Source of the DNA: an uncultured Bacteroidales bacterium
GTDB lineage: Bacteria; Bacteroidota; Bacteroidia; Bacteroidales; UBA932
Reading direction: 5' to 3'
DNA: 39,296 nt
NCBI GenBank assembly: GCA_900319975.1
Contig: ONQP01000022.1
Location: 1-39,296 of the forward strand
The translations under genes were made by a program, and so were the position numbers. Positions 1 through 6,833 of this stretch are shown in pieces. Within the stretch, counting starts at the first letter, position 1, and every line of letters begins with the position of its first letter. The notes under the pieces were generated by a model. The model worked only from the letters and a program-made list of their open reading frames with translations. It was not told the DNA's origin and made no database searches.

Positions 1-285
1 ATGTTCGACCGGCTCGACCCGCTCCTCCATTCGGAGCTCCGCCTGGCGGTGATGTCCGTCCTGATCGGGGTGGAGGAGGCGGACTTCGTCTATCTGCGCC
101 GGCAGACCGGCGCCACGGCGGGCAACCTGAGCGTCCAGCTGGACAAGCTCGCGGCCGCCGGCTACATCACGGTCGAGAAGGGGTATCAGGGCAAGAAGCC
201 CCGCACGGCCTGCCGCGTCACCGACGCGGGCCGCGCGGCCTTCGCCGCCTACGTCGAGGCCCTGCGTTCTTATATCGGAAAATAA
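1..285 (+). CDS. Winged-helix transcriptional regulator (HTH_34/MarR-like)
   Basis: This 94-residue protein is a single winged-helix DNA-binding domain. The fold is seen in an N-terminal helix (about residues 5-22, SELRLAVMSVL), the helix-turn-helix with recognition helix around ATAGNLSVQLDKLAAAGYI (38-56), and the basic wing VEKGYQGKKPRTACRVT (58-74). This matches the small PF13601-type family, usually 90-105 residues, so the protein looks complete even though its ATG is the first base of the window; a start further upstream cannot be excluded. There is no effector domain. The next gene, a membrane protein, begins one base after the stop codon, so the two are co-transcribed, an arrangement in which the regulator commonly controls its partner. 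The ligand and targets are unknown. Confidence 0.85.
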   Translation: MFDRLDPLLHSELRLAVMSVLIGVEEADFVYLRRQTGATAGNLSVQLDKLAAAGYITVEKGYQGKKPRTACRVTDAGRAAFAAYVEALRSYIGK

Positions 286-286
286 G

Positions 287-1057
287 ATGGAGAAACTGAA
301 AAGAATCTCGGCGCGCTGGTGGTTCTTCGCCCTGCTGCTGCTTGCACAGACGGTGCTGATGCCGTTCGCTTCGCGCAACTTCGCCCCGCAGGACATCGGG
401 CGCATCATCCCGGCGACCCTCGCCAATGCGCCCCAGACGCGGCTGGGCGACTGGAATATCCTGTTCCAGAGCGTCTCGCTCCTGTTCCTGATCCTGCTCC
501 TGGTTTTCCGGAACCGGGTCCGGACGCTGTTCAATGCCTATGTGGCGGTGTCGTACCTGGCTTTCGCCTTCATCCAGAACGTGGCCTTCACGGAGCAGTA
601 CGGCTTCAGCGTCGTCACGGTCAACCTCGTGATGTTCCTGTTCGTGGCCTATGTCTGGATCCGGGAGGCGCTCCGCCCGCAGGGCCGTTACGACTTCGGC
701 AACTTCCGTTGGAAGTATGCCTGGATGATCGTCCTCGCCCTGTTCGCGTACTGGTGTCCCTTCACCCTGCGCGGCGCGGCGGACCTGGACCCGCTGCATT
801 TCTTCACCCGCAATACCGCCACGGCCTTCTGCCTGACCACGCCGCTTTTCCTGACGGTCCTGACCCTCAACCTGCCGGCGGTCAACGTGGTCACCTACCG
901 GATCACTGCCGTCGTCGGCTTCATCATCGGGTGCTACAACATGGCCAATTTCTTCAGCCCGGGCACCGTCTGGCTGGGATTCGTCCACCTGCCGCTCCTG
1001 CTCATCTCGCTCTACTGCGCCATCCTCAGCTATCGGCATCCCGCCTTCCGGCCCTGA
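287..1057 (+). CDS. Multi-pass inner-membrane protein, unknown function
   Basis: This 256-residue protein is almost entirely hydrophobic, with about eight predicted membrane helices (roughly residues 12-30, 58-75, 82-101, 107-125, 144-161, 180-199, 202-223 and 228-250). No catalytic or transport motif was recognised and I do not assign a family. The ATG follows the stop of the winged-helix gene by one base, so translation is likely coupled. Pairing of a small regulator with a polytopic membrane protein suggests a membrane-stress, efflux or sensing role, but that is only inference from context. Codon use and GC content match the neighbours, so there is no sign of recent transfer. Confidence 0.75.
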   Translation: MEKLKRISARWWFFALLLLAQTVLMPFASRNFAPQDIGRIIPATLANAPQTRLGDWNILFQSVSLLFLILLLVFRNRVRTLFNAYVAVSYLAFAFIQNVAFTEQYGFSVVTVNLVMFLFVAYVWIREALRPQGRYDFGNFRWKYAWMIVLALFAYWCPFTLRGAADLDPLHFFTRNTATAFCLTTPLFLTVLTLNLPAVNVVTYRITAVVGFIIGCYNMANFFSPGTVWLGFVHLPLLLISLYCAILSYRHPAFRP

Positions 1058-1072
1058 CGTCCGATTTTTTCG

Positions 1073-1080
1073 TATCTTTG
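1073..1080 (+). promoter_or_regulatory. Promoter -7 box of rsmG
   Basis: TATCTTTG fits the Bacteroidota -7 consensus TAnnTTTG. Only 8 nt separate it from the rsmG ATG at 1089, so the transcript would be leaderless or nearly so. No good -33 TTTG is seen 20 nt upstream. Confidence 0.6.
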
Positions 1081-1088
1081 CCGGCAGT

Positions 1089-1715
1089 ATGAAGACCAAG
1101 GAAGAATACGCCCCGATGATCGCCCTCTACCGCGAGTGGAACGAGCGCATCAACGTCGTGTCCCGCAAGGACATCGACAGCCTCTATGAGCACCACATCC
1201 TCCATTCGCTCGCGATCGCCGAATACATCGACCGCTTCCATCCGGGCGGCTTCGACGGCGCGTCCATCCTGGACCTCGGCACCGGCGGCGGCTTCCCCGG
1301 CATCCCGCTCGCGACCGAATTTCCGCAGGCGCAGTTCACGCTGTGCGACTCCATCGGCAAGAAGGTCAAGGTCGCGCAGGCCGTCGCCGACGGGCTCGGC
1401 CTGCAGAACGTCCGCACCGTCAACGCCCGCGCCGAGTCGCTCCCCGAGACCTTCGACTGGGTCGTCTCCCGCGCCGTCACCACGCTCGAGACTTTCTACC
1501 CCTGGGTCAAGGGCAAATTCCGCCGCGGCATCCTCTACCTGAAGGGCGGCGACATCAACGCCGAGATCTCCGAACTCGTCCGTAAATGCAAGGTCGACCC
1601 CGCCAAAATCCGCACCTGGCGGGTCGATGAATGGCTGAAAGATGAATATTTTGCAGAAAAATTTGTAATTGAAATCGGAAAAGATTACCTTTGCCCTCCC
1701 GTTTTCGAAAACTAA
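1089..1715 (+). CDS. rsmG: 16S rRNA (guanine-N7) methyltransferase RsmG (GidB)
   Basis: RsmG is a cytoplasmic, SAM-dependent enzyme that methylates N7 of a guanosine in the 530 loop of 16S rRNA (G527 in E. coli); its loss gives low-level streptomycin resistance. The 208-residue length is normal. The Rossmann SAM-binding loop is LDLGTGGGFPGIPLA (residues 61-75), the second strand is LCDSIGKKVKVAQ, and the acidic-to-arginine segment NARAESLPETFDWVVSRAV is typical. The start is fixed by the N-terminal segment YREWNERINVVSRKD, which is conserved in the family, and by a promoter box directly upstream. The 3' end of the gene carries the promoter of rpmH. Confidence 0.96.
   Translation: MKTKEEYAPMIALYREWNERINVVSRKDIDSLYEHHILHSLAIAEYIDRFHPGGFDGASILDLGTGGGFPGIPLATEFPQAQFTLCDSIGKKVKVAQAVADGLGLQNVRTVNARAESLPETFDWVVSRAVTTLETFYPWVKGKFRRGILYLKGGDINAEISELVRKCKVDPAKIRTWRVDEWLKDEYFAEKFVIEIGKDYLCPPVFEN
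1662..1693 (+). promoter_or_regulatory. rpmH promoter inside the 3' end of rsmG
   Basis: A TTTG at 1662-1665 is followed after exactly 20 nt by TACCTTTG at 1686-1693, a full match to the Bacteroidota -33/-7 pattern. It lies inside the rsmG coding sequence, 34 nt before the rpmH start codon, and lets the ribosomal protein be expressed independently of rsmG. Confidence 0.75.
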
Positions 1716-1727
1716 AAAAAAGAAGAT

Positions 1728-1880
1728 ATGAAAAGGACTTTTCAACCCTCCAACCGCAAGCGTGTCAACAAGCACGGCTTCCGCGAGCGTATGAGCACGC
1801 CGAATGGCCGCCGGGTTCTCGCATCCCGTCGCGCCCACGGCCGCAAGAAGCTCACCGTCTCTTCCGAGGATCGCTGGTAG
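1728..1880 (+). CDS. rpmH: 50S ribosomal protein L34
   Basis: This 50-residue gene encodes ribosomal protein L34, a basic protein of the large subunit. The start [20 protein letters not shown] and the following [20 protein letters not shown] are the family signature over nearly the whole length. An A-rich AAAAAAAAGAAGAT tract directly precedes the ATG, as is common at strongly translated Bacteroidota genes, which usually lack a Shine-Dalgarno sequence. The gene has its own promoter within the end of rsmG and a strong intrinsic terminator 20 nt after its stop. In many bacteria rpmH and rsmG lie near the replication origin together with rnpA, yidC and mnmG; those partners are absent here. Confidence 0.97.
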   Translation: MKRTFQPSNRKRVNKHGFRERMSTPNGRRVLASRRAHGRKKLTVSSEDRW

Positions 1881-1900
1881 TCCAGCCCCTCCCGACGGAG

Positions 1901-1940
1901 AAGAACTGCCGACCCTTTCCGGGCCGGCAGTTCTTTTTTT
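1901..1940 (+). terminator. Intrinsic terminator after rpmH
   Basis: An 11-bp perfect stem, AAGAACTGCCG with CGGCAGTTCTT, encloses a GC-rich loop and runs straight into a run of seven or more T residues. It is a strong rho-independent terminator for rpmH on the plus strand. Confidence 0.92.
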
Positions 1941-1947
1941 GCCCTGG

Positions 1948-1984
1948 TGCTCCTAGGGGTCCAAACGGTGGACCCCTAGGAGCA
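1948..1984. repeat. 16-bp perfect palindrome with 5-nt loop
   Basis: TGCTCCTAGGGGTCCA (1948-1963) and its exact reverse complement TGGACCCCTAGGAGCA (1969-1984) flank the loop AACGG. Parts of both arms recur just downstream: TTTTGCTCCTA at 1996-2006 is the exact complement of TAGGAGCAAAA at 1977-1987, and TGGACCCCTAAG is at 2020-2031. Alternative hairpins are therefore possible. The element starts 8 nt after the T-run of the rpmH terminator. No gene is present here. Confidence 0.8.
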
Positions 1985-2080
1985 AAATAGACCGTTTTTG
2001 CTCCTACCCTGCAAATTTATGGACCCCTAAGCGCACCCGTCAATCTCGCCGCAGCCACCTCATTCACCAGACCTATCGCA

Positions 2081-2195
2081 CCCTGTTTTTGTATATTGTT
2101 AATTATCAATTGCTTTCTGTTTTGCTTTGGGGCGTTTTCCCCTAAGCGGAATCATAATCAGATCATTGAGAATTACTTACAAAAACGCTCCCTCC
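2081..2195 (+). repeat. Conserved intergenic element, copy A (strand arbitrary)
   Basis: This ~115-nt non-coding stretch is clearly homologous to 22846-22962. Shared runs include CCCTGTTTT, GTTTTGCTTTGGGG, TCCCCTAAGC and CAAAAACGCT, in the same order and nearly the same spacing. A central hairpin pairs GCTTTGGGG (2124-2132) with CCCCTAAGC (2139-2147) around CGTTTT. The ends form inverted repeats, GTTTTTGTA (2085-2093) and TACAAAAAC (2178-2186). It could be a small MITE-like mobile element or a structured RNA. No open frame of note crosses it in both copies. The rest of the gene-free stretch 1881-2537 is covered by separate entries; 2032-2080 shows nothing recognisable. Confidence 0.8.
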
Positions 2196-2310
2196 AAATG
2201 GAAAAGCGTGATAGTAACTTGTGGCTCACGCCTTCCCGGGCAGGACCTGGCACCACCGCCGGACATCGCCCGTTGCCGGCAAGAGCGGTAGCTGCCCGGC
2301 CTGAGGAGAG

Positions 2311-2399
2311 TTGCCGGGCACAAAATGGGGGTGAAACGTGCCCGGGGAGTGAAAATTTGGGTTGCCGGGCACAAAAAGGGGTCGAAATGTGCCCGGGAA
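2311..2399. repeat. Tandem 51-nt hairpin repeat (CCGGGCAC/GTGCCCGG)
   Basis: Two head-to-tail units begin at 2311 and 2362. Each holds CCGGGCAC and, 16 nt later, GTGCCCGG (2314-2321 with 2338-2345; 2365-2372 with 2389-2396), so each unit can fold into an 8-bp GC-rich hairpin. A related longer-range pair, CCGGGCAG at 2236-2243 and CTGCCCGG at 2292-2299, lies just upstream. Confidence 0.8.
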
Positions 2400-2408
2400 G
2401 GGGAGAGT

Positions 2409-2440
2409 GGTCGGGAGACAGGTCAGGAGACAGGTCGGGG
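2409..2440 (+). repeat. 12-nt tandem repeat GGTCRGGAGACA
   Basis: GGTCGGGAGACA (2409-2420) and GGTCAGGAGACA (2421-2432) are followed by a partial third unit GGTCGGGG (2433-2440). The tract is part of a purine-rich strand leading up to the alr promoter. Confidence 0.75.
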
Positions 2441-2464
2441 GAGGGGGCCCAAGGGGGGGGAGGG
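2437..2464 (+). other. G-run cluster with quadruplex potential
   Basis: Four G-runs (5, 5, 8 and 3 G) at 2437-2441, 2443-2447, 2453-2460 and 2462-2464 are separated by loops of 1, 5 and 1 nt. This fits the usual G-quadruplex pattern on the plus, coding-sense strand, about 37 nt upstream of the alr -7 box. Folding and function are inferred. Confidence 0.55.
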
Positions 2465-2500
2465 ATGACGGGGAGGAGTACAGCCTTCGGGAAAAAGTAG

Positions 2501-2508
2501 TATCTTTG
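2501..2508 (+). promoter_or_regulatory. Promoter -7 box of alr
   Basis: TATCTTTG matches TAnnTTTG and lies 29 nt before the alr ATG. No TTTG is seen at the expected -33 position; the upstream DNA is G/A-rich instead. Confidence 0.6.
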
Positions 2509-2537
2509 TAAAATATGTCCACTGAGAAGTAGAGATT

Positions 2538-3668
2538 ATGTCCAGGGAGAATGATTTTTCGCGTTTGGAGCTGCGCCTGCCGGCATGCAGGAGCAACTAC
2601 CGGTATTTCCGCGGGCGGCTGAAGCCGACCACGAAGTTGCTGGTCCTGGTCAAGGCTAACGCCTATGGACACGGCGCCGTCGAGTTCGCCTCGATGATGC
2701 AGCAGGAAGGCGCGGACTACCTCGCTGTCGCCCTGCCGGTCGAGGGCGTGGAACTCCGCCGTGCCGGTATCTCCCTGCCGATCCTGGTCCTGACGGCCGG
2801 GACGGACTTCTTCCCCGAGATCATCGAGAACCGCCTGGAGCCGGGTATCCCCAACCTCTACACGCTGGAGGCGCTCTGCGCCGAGCTGCGTGCGCGGGGG
2901 CTGCGCGATTTCCCCGTCCACATCAAGCTGGACACCGGTATGCACCGCCTCGGTTTCATGACGGGCGAGCTGCCCGCGCTGAAGGAATTCCTCGCCGTGC
3001 ACCCGGAGGTCCGGGTCCGGAGCATCTATTCGCATCTCGCCGCCGCGGAGGATCCCGCCGAGGACGCCTTCACGCTCGGCCAGATCGCGATGTTCGAGGC
3101 CAACGCGCAGTCGCTCACGGACGCCCTCGGCTACCGGCCGATGTGGCATATCCTCAATTCCGCGGGCATTGAGCGTTTCCCGCAATACCAGCACGACATG
3201 GTCCGCCTGGGCATCGGCATCTACGGCATCAGCGCCCTGCCGGACGTCCACCTCGCGCCCGTCGCTTCGCTCAAGGTCAAGGTCCTGCAGGTCAAGACCC
3301 TGGGCCCGGAGGACGGCACGATCGGCTATGGCCGCCACGGGCATGTGGCGCCGACGGGGACCGTCATCGCCACCATCCCGGTCGGCTACGCCGACGGCCT
3401 GGACCGCCACTTCGGCTGCGGCGCCGCCTCGTTCAGCGTGAACGGGCACCGCGCGCCCACCATCGGCAACATCTGCATGGACATGTGCATGATCGACGTG
3501 ACCGGCATCCCCGTGCAGGTCGGCGACACCGTGACCATCTTCGGCGAAGACCCGACCGTGGGCGAGCTGGCGCAGATCCTCGGAACCATCCCGTACGAGA
3601 TCCTGACTTCCGTGCCGCGACGCATCGAGCGGATTATCCTGCGAACCCCTTTAACGACAATAAAATGA
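2538..3668 (+). CDS. alr: Alanine racemase
   Basis: Alr is a cytoplasmic PLP enzyme that interconverts L- and D-alanine for peptidoglycan. The 376-residue length is typical. The PLP lysine is K39 in LVKANAYGHG, and the catalytic tyrosine of the opposite face is Y264 in TIGYGRH. The TIM barrel shows HIKLDTGMHRLGF (128-140) and VRLGIGIYG (222-230), and the C-terminal beta domain shows PTIGNICMDMCMID (307-320). In many Bacteroidota alr is fused behind a MurF domain; here it stands alone. The ATG at 2538 leaves the normal short N-terminus. The stop overlaps the start of the following histidine phosphatase in ATGA, so the two are translated together. Confidence 0.95.
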   Translation: MSRENDFSRLELRLPACRSNYRYFRGRLKPTTKLLVLVKANAYGHGAVEFASMMQQEGADYLAVALPVEGVELRRAGISLPILVLTAGTDFFPEIIENRLEPGIPNLYTLEALCAELRARGLRDFPVHIKLDTGMHRLGFMTGELPALKEFLAVHPEVRVRSIYSHLAAAEDPAEDAFTLGQIAMFEANAQSLTDALGYRPMWHILNSAGIERFPQYQHDMVRLGIGIYGISALPDVHLAPVASLKVKVLQVKTLGPEDGTIGYGRHGHVAPTGTVIATIPVGYADGLDRHFGCGAASFSVNGHRAPTIGNICMDMCMIDVTGIPVQVGDTVTIFGEDPTVGELAQILGTIPYEILTSVPRRIERIILRTPLTTIK

Positions 3669-4954
3669 ACAGAAGACTTCTCCTTGTCCTCCTGCTGGCC
3701 CTGACGGGTCTGCAGGCGTTTTGTCAGTCCTATGACGTCCTGGACGTCATTGCCACCGACCGCCAGAAGAACTCCGGATGCGAGGGCCCGTACCGCTATG
3801 ACGCGCCCGCCCTCACGCCCGCGCCCAAGGGATTCAAGCCCTTCTACATCAGCCATTACGGCCGTCACGGTTCGCGCTATGCCTGGACCAGCGACGCCTA
3901 CACCGTCGTCCGCGACTGCCTCGAGGCGGCCTACCGCGCCGGCGCGCTGACCGAGCGCGGCGCGCGCCTCCACGACGAGTTCATCGACTTCATGCAGACG
4001 CCGCTGATCAATACCGGCGACCTGGTGGAACTGGGCAGCGAGCAGCACTCCGAGATCGCGCGCCGCATGGTGGCGAGCTTCCCGGAAGTGTTCGCCAAGG
4101 GCGGCAAGGTGTCGGCGCGCTCGTCCACCTCGCAGCGCGCCATCGTCAGCATGGGCGCCTTCTGCGTGAGCCTGCAGAAGAACGCGCCCCGTCTCGACAT
4201 CGAGCTGAATTCCCTGCATACCAACATGCCAATCGTCAATGCGACCAGCGCTCCGGCGCCCCTGCGCATCCGGCGCAGCGGCCGCGTCCTCATCCCGGAG
4301 TCCCCGGCCGCCTTCACCGCCCGCCGCGTCGATTATGACGGCATCCTGGACCGGCTCTTCACCGACCGGGGCTTCCTGGAGGAGCGGGGCGGCCGCTCGC
4401 GCTTCGTCGCGATGCTCTTCTCCGTGATGAACGGCTACCACAACTACTGCGAGGAGGACTTCCTGGAGGATATCTTCACCCCGGAAGAGCAGCTGATCCT
4501 GTGGGAGGCCAACAACTACCAGGAATACGTGGACCACGCCGCCAACCGCTATCAGCAGATCCCGCTGCTGCTGGACATCGTCGCCGGCGTCGACGAAGCC
4601 ATTGCCGGCGGACAGTACAAGGCCCACCTGCGCTTCGGCCACGACACCGTGTTCAACGCCCTCTGCCCGTTGCTCAACATCAACGGCGGCGGCTTCCAGC
4701 CGAAGACGGCCGACGAGGTGAAATACTGGTTCCAGGACTACGACACGCCGATGGCGGCCAACCTCCAGTTCGTCCTCTACCGGTCGAAGCGCGACGCGCG
4801 CATCCTCTTCAAGCTCCTGCGCAACGGCTGGGAGGTCTCCCTGCCGCAGCTCACGCCGGTCTCCGGTCCCTACTACGACTGGAATGATTTCCGCGCCTGG
4901 GTGCAGCAGCTTGACCGCGAGCATCCCGTCGCCACCGAGCGCCCCGCCCGCTAG
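3665..4954 (+). CDS. Secreted histidine-type acid phosphatase (phytase/MINPP-like)
   Basis: This 429-residue protein belongs to branch 2 of the histidine phosphatase superfamily. It has a signal peptide (residues 1-20, ending AFCQ), so it is exported, probably to the periplasm. The phosphohistidine motif is SHYGRHGSRYAW (R67-H68-G69) and the proton-donor pair is H326-D327 in LRFGHDTVFNA. The likely reaction is hydrolysis of phosphomonoesters such as inositol phosphates or sugar phosphates; the substrate cannot be read from sequence. The ATG at 3665 overlaps the alr stop (ATGA) and is chosen because it gives a clean signal peptide; longer in-frame starts would lie inside alr. A paralogue with the same N-terminal YDAP/KGF-PFYISHYGRHG pattern is encoded at 17983-19902. 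Confidence 0.9.
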   Translation: MNRRLLLVLLLALTGLQAFCQSYDVLDVIATDRQKNSGCEGPYRYDAPALTPAPKGFKPFYISHYGRHGSRYAWTSDAYTVVRDCLEAAYRAGALTERGARLHDEFIDFMQTPLINTGDLVELGSEQHSEIARRMVASFPEVFAKGGKVSARSSTSQRAIVSMGAFCVSLQKNAPRLDIELNSLHTNMPIVNATSAPAPLRIRRSGRVLIPESPAAFTARRVDYDGILDRLFTDRGFLEERGGRSRFVAMLFSVMNGYHNYCEEDFLEDIFTPEEQLILWEANNYQEYVDHAANRYQQIPLLLDIVAGVDEAIAGGQYKAHLRFGHDTVFNALCPLLNINGGGFQPKTADEVKYWFQDYDTPMAANLQFVLYRSKRDARILFKLLRNGWEVSLPQLTPVSGPYYDWNDFRAWVQQLDREHPVATERPAR

Positions 4955-4977
4955 TTTCCAGCAGACATAAAAATAAC

Positions 4978-5007
4978 AGGAGCCGGTCCCGAGGGGCCGG
5001 CTCCTGC
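4978..5007 (-). terminator. Intrinsic terminator after susD
   Basis: AGGAGCCGG and CCGGCTCCT form a stem of about 12 bp including inner pairs. Read on the minus strand it is followed by GTTATTTTTA, so it terminates the susCD transcript. On the plus strand there is no T-run, so it would at most weakly stop the convergent phosphatase transcript. Confidence 0.75.
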
Positions 5008-5045
5008 GCTGCTAACCAAAAATATAATTAAACCAATCCAACTGT

Positions 5046-6827
5046 TTATTTCCAACTGGTGAAGAGGGCGGAGGAGGCATCCCATCCCGGACGCTGGGTC
5101 AGCACGCCATTGGAGAGGCTGATCTCAGTCTGCGGGTAAGGACGGAAGCCGTAGGTGGCTTCGTAGCGGGCGCGGTAGCCGGCGCCCTGGTCTTTCATCA
5201 CGGTCTTGACGCCGTTGTTCCAGATTTCCTGGTTCAGCTGGCTCTCGAGGGCGGCGATGCAGTAGGCCTTGCCGTAGCGGCGCATGTCACCCCAACGGAT
5301 GGCCTCGAAAGGCATCTCGTGGCGGCGCTCGATGCGGAGGGCGTCCACGCTGTAGGGGATCTGCGGGAGTTTCGCACGGTTGCGGACAGCGTTCATACCG
5401 TCCATGCCGTTGTAGATGACCTTGCCGTCGGTGAGCTCGGCGTGCATCAGGAGCACGTCGGCGAAGCGGAGGATCGTGAAGTCGTTCGTGGCCTTCTTGC
5501 GGCCGAGGTCCTTGCCCTGTCCGTAGTACTCGGAGATGGAGGTGAACTCATAAGCCCACTTGCCGTCGAGGTAGCAGGCCGGAGACTGCTGCTTCTTCTG
5601 CCACAGGCCGGACTCTTCCATCTGGGACTCGGCGCCGAACTGGTAGGAATCCACGTCGGGAGCTTCTTCCCAGACGCTCCAGATGCAGCCCTTGCGGCGG
5701 ATGTCGGAGGCATCCCAGGTGTTCCAGAGGTCAGGGTTGACGGTGCCGAAGCCATAGCCGCGGCTCATCGGGAACACGCCCGTGTAGTCACCGCTGTCGA
5801 AAGTACGCAGACCGCAGTAGTAGTTGAGGTAGTTGTACTTGTGGCTGGACTTGGCGGCGTTGATGTGGAACATCTGCTCGGGGTTGTGGGCATCGGGATA
5901 CCAGCTTTCCTCGCAGTCGGCCATGAAGGGATAGTCGGGCTTGGTGGCCAGGTTGCTGTAGGTCCACAGGCAACGGTAGTCGGGCACCAGGGAGTAGCCG
6001 GAGTTCTGGATGCAGTCCTCGAGCTTGGCGACCACATAGTCCTTGCCGACAGTCTCGGAGGTCATTTCGTAGGTCTCGAGATCCATCATCGGGAGGGCGT
6101 TGAGGGTCTTGCCTTCCTTGTCACCGTAGAAGCCGGTGTAGAAGAGGTACACGCGGGCGAGCAGGCCTTCGGCCACCCAGCGGTTGACGTGGCCGCGGCC
6201 GGTCAGGACCTGGCCGTAAGGGGTGGACGGCATGATGTCGCAGGCCTTCTTGAGGCTGGCGGCGATGAAGCCGTAGATCTCCTCGACGGAGGCCAGGGCC
6301 GGGTACTCGGCGGCGTCTTCGACGCTCTCGGGCACGCTGGTCACGAGCGGAACGATCTCGAACATCTGGGCGAGTTCGAAGTAGAACCAGGAACGGAGGA
6401 TGTAAGCCTCGCCGAGGAGCTGGTTGCGCAGGTCCTCGTCCTGGACTTTGTCAAGTGCGGCGATGGCCATGTTGGCGCGGCCGATACCGCTGTAGCAGTT
6501 GGTCCAGAAGTCGCCCTGGGCATCGATGTCGTTGTACATCAGGTGGTCCCAGGCCTGGGCCTCGGCGTCGTCCATGCCGCCGCCGCCGAACTGGTCGTCG
6601 GAGCAGAGGTTGGCCTGCATGATGTAGCTGGTGCCGGCGTAGTCGCGCAGATCCAGGTTGAGCGTGGCATAGATGCCGGTCACGAGCTGCTTGGCATCCT
6701 CTTCGGAGGCAGGGAAGTTACTCGTGTTGCGCTCGGTATAGCTGACCGTATCCAGGAATCTTTCACAGGACGCGAAGGCGACCAGGACCGATGCGGCAGC
6801 AAGGAATCTTATGATTGTCTTTTTCAT
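5046..6827 (-). CDS. SusD/RagB-family outer-membrane glycan-binding lipoprotein
   Basis: SusD-like proteins sit as lipoproteins on the cell surface and form the lid of a SusC transporter, capturing oligosaccharides or peptides. This one has 593 residues and a lipoprotein signal ending AFASC, with the lipidated cysteine at C21. The N-terminal segment ERFLDTVSYTERN is typical, as are the TPR-like part with EAYILRSWFYFELAQMFEIVPLV (about 140-165) and the C-terminal RIERRHEMPFEAIRWGDMRRYG. It begins 6 nt after the susC stop and shares that promoter. The neighbourhood of GH20, GH2, ROK and NagB genes points to an amino-sugar-containing ligand, though the binding residues cannot be predicted. Confidence 0.95.
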   Translation of the reverse strand: MKKTIIRFLAAASVLVAFASCERFLDTVSYTERNTSNFPASEEDAKQLVTGIYATLNLDLRDYAGTSYIMQANLCSDDQFGGGGMDDAEAQAWDHLMYNDIDAQGDFWTNCYSGIGRANMAIAALDKVQDEDLRNQLLGEAYILRSWFYFELAQMFEIVPLVTSVPESVEDAAEYPALASVEEIYGFIAASLKKACDIMPSTPYGQVLTGRGHVNRWVAEGLLARVYLFYTGFYGDKEGKTLNALPMMDLETYEMTSETVGKDYVVAKLEDCIQNSGYSLVPDYRCLWTYSNLATKPDYPFMADCEESWYPDAHNPEQMFHINAAKSSHKYNYLNYYCGLRTFDSGDYTGVFPMSRGYGFGTVNPDLWNTWDASDIRRKGCIWSVWEEAPDVDSYQFGAESQMEESGLWQKKQQSPACYLDGKWAYEFTSISEYYGQGKDLGRKKATNDFTILRFADVLLMHAELTDGKVIYNGMDGMNAVRNRAKLPQIPYSVDALRIERRHEMPFEAIRWGDMRRYGKAYCIAALESQLNQEIWNNGVKTVMKDQGAGYRARYEATYGFRPYPQTEISLSNGVLTQRPGWDASSALFTSWK

Positions 6828-6833
6828 GATACG